Source: CAYMKL01 sp964390805
GTDB lineage: Bacteria > Chloroflexota > Anaerolineae > VGOG01
Length of the DNA stretch: 17,741 nt
Reading direction: 5' to 3'
Assembly: GCA_964390805.1 (NCBI GenBank)
Contig: CAYMKL010000136.1
Coordinates: forward strand, 1-17,741
The notes beneath the pieces are model-generated. The model had not been told where the DNA came from. It saw only the letters and a program-made list of their open reading frames with translations, and searched no databases. Numbering within the stretch: position 1 is the stretch's first letter; each line of letters begins with the position of its first letter. This document shows positions 5,746-12,763 of this stretch, one piece after another. Made by a program: the position numbers and the translations under genes.

Positions 5746-6927
5746 TTATCCCCTCCATTTCTTGGTTGACTCGGTCAGGGCTTGACCGAGACTGTTGAAC
5801 ATGCTGGTGACGGCCTCATTGCTCAGGTCGCGCTGAATAACCGGCTGCGCTACTTTCAGAAACTCCGTAGGGTGAGCACACAGTCGGGCATCGTCACGCA
5901 TTTTAGCTCTTAGACCATCCCATTGATTGTGAAAAGCAATGACTGAGTCGGGCAGTCGCATTTTAAGCCGCGGAAGGAATTCGCTGTGCATGCGCTGCTC
6001 TCCAATGAGCCCCTGTATGCTCTCCCGGAAGCTGTCCGTCCCTTTCCCGACGCTATCCAAAAGGGCAATGAGCCCTCCCACCGTCCCTAACCCCTCCTGA
6101 TAGGCGTCGGTCTTGATGTTGAGCTCGATCATGGCTTCCAGTCCCGGCTTCAGATCACCAGGACGAGGGACGGGCTCTTTCAGATCGTCCAGGACGTAGC
6201 GCACCGCCCGTTTCACCGCCAGGGCCTCCCGCTGTGCCTCGTCGTCCAGATAGGTCAGCTCCCTGTTCAGCTCAGCAACCTTGAGGCTCAGCTCGCGCCA
6301 CTGACTCTGCAGAGCTTCCTGACCAGTCTGAAATTCCTGTTGGCTGGTCTGCCATTCCTCGCGCACCTCTTTCAGATTCTGGGCCAGGGTCTCCAGTTGG
6401 CCGAGGATGTGGTGGCGCTGGTTGTTCAGCTTGCCGATGGAGATGAAACGGATGATAAAGCCCAGGCCCCGGGAGCGTCGGGAAATCTCCGAGTTGAGCT
6501 GGGCCAGCCTTGTCTCTAACGCAGCCCGTTGGGCCTTGTATGCCTCCTCGCGCTCATCCAGCAGGGGATTGAGCTGGCGCAGATCCTTTGTCTGTTCTTG
6601 AGCCTGGGTCAATACAGCGTCGGCCTCCGCCTGGGTCTGGGGAGTTAGCTTCTCCCGCAGTTCTGTTCTGCGCTCGGCCAGGAGGCGGCGCTCCTCGGCG
6701 GCCCGTTTGTCAATCGGAGCTCGCAGCCCCGGGCCGAGGTTATCCAGCTTCTCAAACAGCATCTCGGTCAGGCTGGCCAGTTGTGCGTCGTGGTCGGCCT
6801 TGAATTCCACGTAGGCGCTGTTGAAGCCCACCTGGATCTCCTCCACCTCGCGCCCCACTGCGTTGATCTTGCGCCTGTTATCCGCTAGGAAATCGTTTAG
6901 TTGTTCCAAAGAGACTGTTCGGGGCAT
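5746..6927 (-). CDS. Long coiled-coil protein of unknown function
   Basis: A 393-residue soluble protein. The start at 6927 (MPRTVSLEQLNDF) has AAGGAGGT about 6 bases upstream. An ATG at 7014 in the same frame lies in a palindromic repeat and gives an implausible Arg/Cys-rich leader, so I rejected it. Residues 10-260 are rich in Glu, Gln, Arg and Leu with heptad-like spacing (AEERRLLAERRTELREKL, then EAYKAQRAALETRLAQL), predicting a long coiled coil with a break near RSRGLGFIIRFISIGK. The C-terminal third (about 270-393) is more globular. No signal peptide and no catalytic motif are seen. It is translationally coupled to the zinc-ribbon membrane protein, so the two may form a complex. Structural or scaffolding is the most I can infer. 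Confidence 0.8.
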   Translation of the reverse strand: MPRTVSLEQLNDFLADNRRKINAVGREVEEIQVGFNSAYVEFKADHDAQLASLTEMLFEKLDNLGPGLRAPIDKRAAEERRLLAERRTELREKLTPQTQAEADAVLTQAQEQTKDLRQLNPLLDEREEAYKAQRAALETRLAQLNSEISRRSRGLGFIIRFISIGKLNNQRHHILGQLETLAQNLKEVREEWQTSQQEFQTGQEALQSQWRELSLKVAELNRELTYLDDEAQREALAVKRAVRYVLDDLKEPVPRPGDLKPGLEAMIELNIKTDAYQEGLGTVGGLIALLDSVGKGTDSFRESIQGLIGEQRMHSEFLPRLKMRLPDSVIAFHNQWDGLRAKMRDDARLCAHPTEFLKVAQPVIQRDLSNEAVTSMFNSLGQALTESTKKWRG

Positions 6928-6966
6928 ATAGCACCTCCTTGCGGTGTTTATCCATCTTGACGTGTT

Positions 6967-7019
6967 GCGTATTCCGCATTCCGTTTTGGGCCTCACGCAC
7001 CACGCAATACGCAATACGC
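6967..7019. repeat. Intergenic inverted repeat (GCGTATTNCG type)
   Basis: GCGTATTCCGCATTCCGT at the left pairs imperfectly with the complement of ACGCAATACGCAATACGC at the right. This looks like a dispersed palindromic repeat between the radical SAM and coiled-coil genes. In the mRNA it would form a stem-loop that could separate the expression of the two halves of the operon. Confidence 0.6.
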
Positions 7020-7021
7020 TA

Positions 7022-8461
7022 TCACATCCCCACTCCCTTGACCTTTCCCAGGTAACGCCTTTTCAAGTTCCAGGTCAGTCGCTCCCAGGCCGAGGTCTCG
7101 GCCATGTAGGGGGCTATCTCAGCAAAGGTGCCCTGCTCATCCCAGTAGAGGGGACAGGCTCCGCAACAGATGTGGGCCAGCTCACACTCTTGACAGCCTG
7201 GGGGCAAGAACTCCTTGTCCCGCCAATAGCGCGCCGTCCGCCGGTTCCAGAGGGTGGCAAAGTCCTCGGTGAGCAGGTTGCCAATGCCCTCCTCGAAGCT
7301 GGAGCAGGGCAGCACCGCCCCGTCGGGGGCGACAGACAGCAGCCCGTCGGCCGCTGAGCAGGACTGGGAGCCCAGGCCGTGCTGGGCGGGGTTAAAGAGG
7401 CAGTAGGGAACCGGCGAGTACCAGACGAAGCGCATCCCCCGATCCTCGGCCCTGGCCTTGAGGGAGAGTGCCAGGTCGCCGATGGCCTCATAATTGACGT
7501 CGGGCACGCCCACGGCCCCGCCGGTGCGAATGACCATGTTCATGGAGAGGTACTCCATGCCCATCTCGGCCAGGAAGTCAATGAGAGCTGGCAGGGCCTG
7601 CCGGTTCTTCTGGTTGATGGTGGTGTTGGTGTGGGTGTGGATGCCAGCCGCCCGCAGATTGCGCACTCCCTGCACCGTGCGCTCGAAAGCTCCTGCGTGG
7701 GCCACCACCTCATCATGGACGGCAGCCTCTCCCGCCTCCAGGCTGATCTGGGCCGAGTCCAGCCCCGCCTCGACCAACGTGGCCACGTAACTTGTGTCAG
7801 CGCACTTGATGCCGTTGCTGATCAGATTGACCCTCATCCCCAGCCCTTTGGCGTGGGCGATCAGCTCTGGCAGGTCGTCGCGGAGGGTGGGCTCGCCGCC
7901 CGTGAAGGAGACGGTGGGCACCCTGGCCTGGCTCACGATCTTGTCCAGCACCAGCTCGACCTCATCGCTGGTCATCTCTGGCACCTGTCGGCCGTTCGGC
8001 TGAGACTTCGTCGAGCTCAGTCGAGACGCGCTCACGACGAAGCCTCGATCGGGTGAGCTGGCATAGCAGAAAAAGCAGCGGTTCTGGCAGCGGTAGGTGA
8101 CGGCGATCTCGGAGAGGACGGGGTACCTCCTCTCGTGGCTGCCGAAGGGGGTGGTCTTCACCGCCGGAGCGCAGCCAGCCTTATCCTGGAGCAGGAGTGA
8201 GAGACTTTGGAGCAGCTTCTCCACGTCCTCCTCGATGCGCTCCGCAGGCACGCCGTAGCGCTCCGCCAGTTCCGCTACGATGGCCTCGACGTCCAGCGGT
8301 TGGCGATCATAGAGGGCCTTGAGCATCACCGTGCCTGTGGCGTTCAGGTGGTGCACCCGGTTGGGTCGCAGGATGAGCAGATTGTCCTCTGGTCTGACGA
8401 AGATGTAGTCACGGGTGCTTTCTATGAAACTGCTGGCGAATTGTTGCAGCCTATCGTTCAT
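7022..8461 (-). CDS. PqqD-radical SAM-SPASM fusion, peptide/protein maturase
   Basis: A 479-residue enzyme. Residues about 15-95 are a PqqD-like RiPP recognition element (RDYIFVRPEDNLLILRPNRVHHLNATG style). A radical SAM core follows, with the 4Fe-4S motif CQNRCFFC (C125, C129, C132) and the SAM-binding GGEP (188-191). The C-terminal SPASM/twitch region has Cys at 354, 368, 386, 423, 426, 432, 433 and 436 for auxiliary clusters. Such fusions in known families modify ribosomal peptides or protein side chains by radical chemistry in the cytoplasm. Residues 141-156 are an extra stretch encoded by a palindromic DNA element. The start at 8461 has only a weak GAGAA site but lies 5 bases after the previous stop, so it is probably coupled. 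No obvious precursor peptide adjoins it; the secreted proteins upstream or the GIIKGD peptide are possible substrates by inference only. Confidence 0.9.
   Translation of the reverse strand: MNDRLQQFASSFIESTRDYIFVRPEDNLLILRPNRVHHLNATGTVMLKALYDRQPLDVEAIVAELAERYGVPAERIEEDVEKLLQSLSLLLQDKAGCAPAVKTTPFGSHERRYPVLSEIAVTYRCQNRCFFCYASSPDRGFVVSASRLSSTKSQPNGRQVPEMTSDEVELVLDKIVSQARVPTVSFTGGEPTLRDDLPELIAHAKGLGMRVNLISNGIKCADTSYVATLVEAGLDSAQISLEAGEAAVHDEVVAHAGAFERTVQGVRNLRAAGIHTHTNTTINQKNRQALPALIDFLAEMGMEYLSMNMVIRTGGAVGVPDVNYEAIGDLALSLKARAEDRGMRFVWYSPVPYCLFNPAQHGLGSQSCSAADGLLSVAPDGAVLPCSSFEEGIGNLLTEDFATLWNRRTARYWRDKEFLPPGCQECELAHICCGACPLYWDEQGTFAEIAPYMAETSAWERLTWNLKRRYLGKVKGVGM
7994..8042. repeat. Palindromic element inserted in-frame in the radical SAM gene
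   Basis: CTTCGTCG (8006-8013) and CGACGAAG (8035-8042) are perfect arms, with an extra GAGC/GCTC pair inside. The wording (GTTCGGCTGAGACTTCGTCG) looks like an intergenic repeat, not a gene. It encodes about 16 residues (FVVSASRLSSTKSQPNG region) in the loop after the cluster motif without breaking the frame. Confidence 0.6.
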
Positions 8462-8466
8462 GGTTC

Positions 8467-9357
8467 TCAGTAGTTCTTCAAGATGATCGGCAGGTAGACC
8501 TCATAGCTCGGAAGGGGAGTTGTTGTATCGGCCGGAGTTGATGTTGGCGTGGGTGTGCCGGTCGGCGTAGCGGTCGCGGTTGCAGTTGGTGTTGACGTGG
8601 GTGTGCTGGTCGGCGTAGCGGTCGGAGTCGCAGTAGGTGTGGCTGTGGGCTGAGGCCCGGAGATCGTGAACTCCACAGTGGCATCGTAGTCCTTGTCGGA
8701 GTCAAACGCTATGTAGGTATAGGCGCCGAAGAGCCAGTCCGCCTCCGAGGCCATGGCCCGCACAAACCCACCATACGGGTCGGCGTAGAAAGAGGCAGTG
8801 TAAGTGTATTCCTGATTGGGATCGTTGTAGCCCTCATGCACCAGGCCGTTGGGGGTGAAATTCCAGCCACTGAAGGTGAACTCCTGGCCGGCGTATCCCT
8901 CCGCTGGGGCGACGTCTACCACCGGTATCACTGTGCCCGTCGCTGTGGAGGTAGGAGTCATCACTTCACCCACCGCCCAGAGGAGAGTGCAAAAGGGAAG
9001 AAAGCCGCGGTAGAAGTTGGTGACATACCATCCATCAGGGAAAGCTCCTCCCTGCGGGCCTGAGACCTCGATGGACTCCGTGCCCGAGCCCGAGTAAGCC
9101 TGAGTTTGCTCGAAGAGCACTTCCCCGATGGGGCTCCAGACCTTTATGGTGATCTCCTCGCTATGCATGTCGGTGTAATCAAAGACCACGTAGACGACAG
9201 ATGTTCCCGAGGGGAATTGGGTCACTGGTGGCCCGTAGTGGGTGTCGCTCATGTGCTCGTCGCTGGTAATGCCTGCGTAGACGACGCTGGCCAGCATCGC
9301 ACCCAGGCAGAGAAAAAGAGCAATGGCTATCAAGTGTTTCAGGGCTGAACGTTTCAA
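8467..9357 (-). CDS. Secreted protein with Pro/Thr linker and YLPIILK terminus
   Basis: A 296-residue product. The start is a TTG at 9357 (TTG AAA CGT); an AGGAGGT site lies about 12 bases upstream, a long spacing, and no better in-frame start exists nearby. Residues 1-28 form a signal peptide ending in VVYAG. The mature part has two beta-rich sections (TSVVYVVFDYTDMHSEEITIKVW and ATVEFTISGP), possibly Ig-like. A Pro/Thr/Ala/Ser linker follows (PTATPTATPTSTP, residues about 238-282), and the protein ends EVYLPIILKNY. The linker plus terminal motif is the layout of cell-surface proteins in Chloroflexota. It lies 56 bases after the FG-GAP gene, which shares the terminal motif, and 5 bases before the radical SAM gene. 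The specific function is unknown. Confidence 0.8.
   Translation of the reverse strand: MKRSALKHLIAIALFLCLGAMLASVVYAGITSDEHMSDTHYGPPVTQFPSGTSVVYVVFDYTDMHSEEITIKVWSPIGEVLFEQTQAYSGSGTESIEVSGPQGGAFPDGWYVTNFYRGFLPFCTLLWAVGEVMTPTSTATGTVIPVVDVAPAEGYAGQEFTFSGWNFTPNGLVHEGYNDPNQEYTYTASFYADPYGGFVRAMASEADWLFGAYTYIAFDSDKDYDATVEFTISGPQPTATPTATPTATPTSTPTSTPTATATATPTGTPTPTSTPADTTTPLPSYEVYLPIILKNY
8549..8644. repeat. 48-bp tandem duplication in the linker region
   Basis: Two units starting with GTGGGTGTG at 8549 and 8597 share GGTCGGCGTAGCGGTCG and nearby bases. They encode the Pro/Thr linker of the secreted protein on the minus strand. Such a region is prone to length change by slippage. Confidence 0.65.
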
Positions 9358-9413
9358 CTTGAAGTCTTTACCTCCTGTTTTGATATCTGTGATGGTTCAA
9401 CACTGCGCCTATC

Positions 9414-10946
9414 TCACTGGCCCTTCAGCACCAGCGGAAGGTATAAGTACGTCTTCGAAAGTCCGTAGTAGAAAACATAAGCCTGGCCGGCGTCCTCCCG
9501 GTCGCTGGCAGGGTCGGCCCCAGGTGCTGCCACAATGATTTCTTCGCCTCCGTCATGGTTGAGATCACCAGTACCCACCTCATCCCCGAGTCTGTCGCCG
9601 GACGCTGCACCCAGGATGGTCACGTCGGCCTCGGTGCTCAACGGGATCGTCTGAGAAAAGTGCGGCCTTCCTAATACCACGTAGGCTTTGCCCGCATTGG
9701 AGCGTGAAGGAGAAGGATCAGCATAGAGAGCGCCGATGATCACATCGTCGTAGCCGTCGCCATTGACATCTCCACTGCTTAACCCCCAACGTCCCAGGTT
9801 GTCTCCGGCTGCCTCAGCGGTGATGGTGATGCTGGCAGCAGTGCTGATATCCAAAGTCCCGGAAAGGTCCTGTCCCCCCAAGACCACGTAAACAGCGCCT
9901 GAATCGTTTCCGCCCAGGTCGGCAAAGGGAGCCGCAATGAGGAGGTCATCGTAGCCGTCGCTATTGACGTCACCGCTGGCCAGGTCCCAGCCAGCCCGGT
10001 CTTCCTCGTTCCCCAGGAGGGTCAAGTCCGCCGCATCGCTGATAGGGTGGGTGCCGGAAAGAGGTTTGCAGCCGAGAACGACATAGACACTTCCAGCCCA
10101 TTGCCGTCCCGCCGGGCTGGCGCTCATCGCACCCAGGAACAGGTCATCACAGCCATCGCCGTCGAAGTCACCACTGGCTGGGGAATAGCCCAGGCTGTCA
10201 CTCGCTGATGTACCCAGGAAGGTTATGTCGGCGGTAGCACTGATGCCAACAGTTGCGCTGACGGGCGGAGGGCCGAAGAGAACATACACCTTGCCCGTAT
10301 AGCCGTGCCAACGATAGGCCCCGATGATGAAGTCATCGTAGCCATCGTCGTTGATATCCCCGGCGCCCAAACCCTGGCCGGTGAAGTCTTCCACCTCAGC
10401 TCCTTGAAAAATCACATCGGCCCCGGTGTAGAGGGACACCGCGGGAGAAAAGGCAGAGCGCCCCAAAACCAGGTATACCTTACCGGCATCGGTGATCACC
10501 TGGCTTCCGGAGATCACGTCGGCCCACCGAGAAGCGATGAGGACGTCAGCGTACTCATCCCCATTGAAGTTGCCGCTGGCGACAATCTGGGCCGTGTAGT
10601 CGTTTGTCGCCGCTCCCAGGAAGACGACGTCCGCTGTGTCGCCGATGTCCATACTGGGTGGAAATAGGGGATGTCCAAAGAGGACGTAGGCGGCGCCCGC
10701 GTTAGAGGCGGCGTCGGTATCAACCCCAGTCGCGCCGAGGATCAGGTCGTCGTAACCATCACCGTTGATGTCGGCGCTGGTCAGGCTGTCTCCCATCCAG
10801 TCATCAGCGTTATGACCACGGATGCCCACGTGCTTCTCGCCCTTCGCCAGATCATAGAGCCAGCCGTCGGCGGCCAGCACTCCAACCAAAGCGAGTGTTG
10901 TCCCTAGGCCCACAACAAGTGCAAACAAGGCATATTTGACCCTCAT
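9414..10946 (-). CDS. Secreted FG-GAP (integrin-alpha-like) beta-propeller protein
   Basis: A 510-residue product. The start at 10946 has AAAGGAGGC about 5 bases upstream; an ATG at 11021 would lie inside the methyltransferase gene. Residues 1-26 are a signal peptide (MRVKYALFALVVGLG, cleavage near VLAA). There are seven calcium-loop motifs of the type DxNxDGxDD: DINGDGYDD, NFNGDEYAD, DINDDGYDD, DFDGDGCDD, DVNSDGYDD, DVNGDGYDD and DLNHDGGEE. Each is followed by ILGA/IIGA and a YVVLG strand. Seven repeats fit one complete seven-bladed propeller, as in integrin alpha and GPI-phospholipase D. It ends TYLYLPLVLKGQ, the same type of terminus as the next gene. It is likely exported and Ca-binding, for adhesion or ligand binding; the ligand is unknown. 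It is probably the first gene of the radical SAM operon. Confidence 0.93.
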   Translation of the reverse strand: MRVKYALFALVVGLGTTLALVGVLAADGWLYDLAKGEKHVGIRGHNADDWMGDSLTSADINGDGYDDLILGATGVDTDAASNAGAAYVLFGHPLFPPSMDIGDTADVVFLGAATNDYTAQIVASGNFNGDEYADVLIASRWADVISGSQVITDAGKVYLVLGRSAFSPAVSLYTGADVIFQGAEVEDFTGQGLGAGDINDDGYDDFIIGAYRWHGYTGKVYVLFGPPPVSATVGISATADITFLGTSASDSLGYSPASGDFDGDGCDDLFLGAMSASPAGRQWAGSVYVVLGCKPLSGTHPISDAADLTLLGNEEDRAGWDLASGDVNSDGYDDLLIAAPFADLGGNDSGAVYVVLGGQDLSGTLDISTAASITITAEAAGDNLGRWGLSSGDVNGDGYDDVIIGALYADPSPSRSNAGKAYVVLGRPHFSQTIPLSTEADVTILGAASGDRLGDEVGTGDLNHDGGEEIIVAAPGADPASDREDAGQAYVFYYGLSKTYLYLPLVLKGQ

Positions 10947-10968
10947 CGCATGCCTCCTTTGGCCCTCA

Positions 10969-11880
10969 CTAGAGCATACCAGGTTGCGTCTGGTCAAGTC
11001 GTTTCGCAGCCAGGCGAACATATTCCTCGTTAATCTCGAAGCCGATGAAACGCCGTCCTAACCGAACAGCTACCACTGCGCTTGTGCCTGAGCCGACAAA
11101 GGGATCGAGTACAACGTCGCCGGGATTCGAACTGGCCTTCATTGCCCGCTCAACGACCATCTCAGGCTTCTGAGTTGAATGAGGTGTATTCTCCGGCATT
11201 GACCAGAACGGGACAACTGTATCTATCCAGATATTGGCGGGATGAGTGTAGCGATACCGCTCGCCATTCTCCTCAACCCAGTCTTTCGGCTCTCCGTTCT
11301 CCCGATAGGGCGCTATCACTTGCTTCTTTACTTTGACCTCTTCAACATTGAAGATGTAGTTTTCTGACTTGACAGCGAACCAGACATCTTCCATGTTGTT
11401 CTTCCAGTTGCGTCTACTGCCACGCCCTTTCTCGCGTCGCCACGTGATACGGTTCTTAACGATAAGGTAGCTATCCAGGAGCGACTGAGTCATTCCTGAG
11501 TAGCGCCAATCGCTGCAAACGTAGATGGATCCTTCTGGCTTGAGCAAGCGGACGGCTTCTCGGATCCATCGTTCGCTCCATACTCTATATTCTTGCTCTG
11601 AAAGCCGCATTTGATTATTGCCGTAGTCTTTTGCGATGTTGTAAGGTGGATCAGCAAAGATAAGATCTATGCTTTCATCAGGCAGTAGTGCCATCCCTTC
11701 TATACAATCGCCGTGATAAGTGCGATCAAGCAGGGCAGAAAAGGGCCTACCTGTTTGCAACTCATCGAGGTTCGGGAAGCTGGCGTATCGTTTTCGGTCG
11801 GCCTCAGTCAGAAACAGCGTGCGGTTCCTCGGGGCTGGGCTGTTGTATTCGAGATACAAACGTTTTATTGCTTCGTTCAT
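10969..11880 (-). CDS. Beta-class DNA methyltransferase (N6-adenine or N4-cytosine)
   Basis: A 303-residue site-specific DNA methyltransferase. The start at 11880 (MNEAIKRLY) has GGAGGGG about 7 bases upstream and overlaps the stop of the preceding gene-tail fragment as ATGA. The catalytic motif IV DPPY is at 77-80, followed by NI. The SAM-binding motif FVGSGT is at 261-266, preceded by LDP and followed by FIGFEI. The order catalytic-then-SAM-binding defines the beta class. HSTQKP (234-239) is also typical. It transfers a methyl group from SAM to an exocyclic amino group of a base, most often adenine when DPPY is present. No restriction endonuclease is recognisable next to it, so it is an orphan here or works with an unrecognised partner. 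It lies in a run of toxin-antitoxin genes, which suggests horizontal acquisition. Confidence 0.93.
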   Translation of the reverse strand: MNEAIKRLYLEYNSPAPRNRTLFLTEADRKRYASFPNLDELQTGRPFSALLDRTYHGDCIEGMALLPDESIDLIFADPPYNIAKDYGNNQMRLSEQEYRVWSERWIREAVRLLKPEGSIYVCSDWRYSGMTQSLLDSYLIVKNRITWRREKGRGSRRNWKNNMEDVWFAVKSENYIFNVEEVKVKKQVIAPYRENGEPKDWVEENGERYRYTHPANIWIDTVVPFWSMPENTPHSTQKPEMVVERAMKASSNPGDVVLDPFVGSGTSAVVAVRLGRRFIGFEINEEYVRLAAKRLDQTQPGML

Positions 11881-12002
11881 GTCACAACCCCTCCAACCTG
11901 TCCTGCCAGCAGGTCTAAGTCCATGCACTTCTCAACTTCGGCCACCATCCGCGTCCGTAAAACGTTAACCGGCAGTGCATCAAGCTCAACGCTCACGCCC
12001 AC
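11877..12002 (-). pseudogene. Gene-tail fragment A (VELDALPVNVL family)
   Basis: An open stretch with only a GTG as possible start (12002, no ribosome site) encodes about 41 residues containing VSVELDALPVNVLRTRMVAE. It ends in a TGA that overlaps the methyltransferase ATG. It looks like the C-terminal end of a larger protein whose front has been lost. The same tail occurs again at 12597-12682. The ATGA overlap means the lost gene was once coupled to the methyltransferase. Confidence 0.5.
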
Positions 12003-12020
12003 CGTGTTTGGCGATAACGT
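11935..12020. repeat. 86-bp direct repeat, copy A
   Basis: It matches 12597-12682 at about 79 of 86 positions in the same orientation. Several of the differences fall on third positions of the VSVELDALPVNVL frame (GTT/GTC, GAT/GAC), so the pair diverged while still coding or came from two related genes. Confidence 0.85.
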
Positions 12021-12028
12021 TTGACAGT

Positions 12029-12259
12029 CTACGCTTCCTGAAGCAAGGCCCGAAGCCGTTGGGCCTCTAGGGGGATCAATACGGCCTGGCGTTCATGGCG
12101 AGTCACGTTCAGGAGAGCGTAGCCCAGCAAATTGCCGGCCTCGTCCACTCGTTCATAGACGTCTTCCGTGATCTCCTGAAGATATCCTTTAGCATCTCGG
12201 AAAGTGATTTCGAGAAAATCTCCTTCCCGATCATACCAGATACGAATCATTGAGGCCAT
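12029..12259 (-). CDS. DUF2283 family protein, putative antitoxin
   Basis: A 76-residue protein with the DUF2283 signature IRIWYDREGDFLEITF near the start. It goes on with an acidic middle (EITEDVYERVDEAGNLLGY) and a basic end. The start at 12259 is chosen for AAAGGAG about 8 bases upstream; an alternative ATG at 12250 overlaps the previous stop as ATGA but has no ribosome site. It overlaps the nuclease-like gene by 13 bases, a common arrangement of toxin-antitoxin pairs. DUF2283 proteins are often encoded beside small toxins. That it neutralises the upstream protein is an inference from this layout. It has no membrane segment. Confidence 0.85.
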   Translation of the reverse strand: MASMIRIWYDREGDFLEITFRDAKGYLQEITEDVYERVDEAGNLLGYALLNVTRHERQAVLIPLEAQRLRALLQEA

Positions 12260-12555
12260 AAGCGCACTCCTTTCTTCTCCCTGTCTGCAAAGAAAGCGGT
12301 GATAACAAAGGCATCCCGCTCAAGGTGTTTTACCACAACGACAAGATATTTCCGGCTGATGGGTGTTTCATCAAACAATCTGTGGTAGAGATGAACCGCT
12401 GGATCATGGTGACTCAGAACAACCGAGTAAGGAGTCAGCAAGGTTTCGGCAATACGCTGTTCTTGACCCTGCATTTCAGGATGCTCCAGAATATGAGCCA
12501 GCCGTTCATCGGTCAGTCTGATCTCACGGCCATGCAAATCTCTCAAAACGATCAT
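12247..12555 (-). CDS. PBECR-like nuclease-fold protein, putative toxin
   Basis: A 102-residue protein, MIVLRDLHGREIRLTDERLA and onward. The pattern LxxILEHPE, LLTPYSVVLSHHDPAVHLYHR, KYLVVVVKHLER and FVITAFFADREKKG matches my memory of the phage Barnase/EndoU/ColicinE5-RelE-like (PBECR) nuclease families, which are small RNases or DNases found in phages and toxin systems. Conserved His and Arg residues in the EHPE and YHR segments could be catalytic. The ATG at 12555 has only a poor ribosome site. The preceding gene-tail fragment B runs over it by about 30 bases, so translation may be coupled to that remnant. The next gene is a DUF2283 protein, making a likely toxin-antitoxin pair. Family assignment is from memory and should be checked by profile search. 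Confidence 0.6.
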   Translation of the reverse strand: MIVLRDLHGREIRLTDERLAHILEHPEMQGQEQRIAETLLTPYSVVLSHHDPAVHLYHRLFDETPISRKYLVVVVKHLERDAFVITAFFADREKKGVRLWPQ

Positions 12556-12690
12556 GAGGGGTGTTTTCCCTTATCTTTTCCCGTAGCTTCTTGCTGACTT
12601 CGGCCACCATCCGCGTCTGTAAAACGTTAACCGGCAGTGCGTCAAGCTCGACGCTCACGTCCCCTGTGTTTGACGATAACGTGACCCCCG
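12524..12690 (-). pseudogene. Gene-tail fragment B (VELDALPVNVL family)
   Basis: The frame contains VSVELDALPVNVLQTRMVAE, then a basic KKLREKIRE tail, and stops at 12524 inside the PBECR-like gene. No credible start or ribosome site lies upstream: the frame can be followed to a TTG at 12748 but with non-protein-like composition. I read it as a truncated gene end, homologous to fragment A. Confidence 0.45.
12597..12682. repeat. 86-bp direct repeat, copy B
   Basis: Second copy of the repeat at 11935-12020. Like copy A it sits directly before an accessory gene and in the same orientation. The two copies bracket the PBECR-like/DUF2283 pair, so recombination between them could delete or circularise about 660 bases. 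Confidence 0.85.
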
Positions 12691-12763
12691 CTGCTGAAGT
12701 GCTTAGCCATGGGTCGACAGTAAGTTTTGGCGAGCGGCCAAGCCCCAAGCTAGCAAGGCGGCG

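Noticed and set aside
6928..7014. N-terminal extension of the coiled-coil protein to an ATG at 7014
   Set aside because: The extension is encoded by the palindromic repeat, is Arg/Cys-rich and lacks a ribosome site, while the ATG at 6927 has AAGGAGGT.
10947..11021. N-terminal extension of the FG-GAP protein
   Set aside because: It would overlap the methyltransferase gene and precede the signal peptide; the ATG at 10946 has a strong ribosome site.
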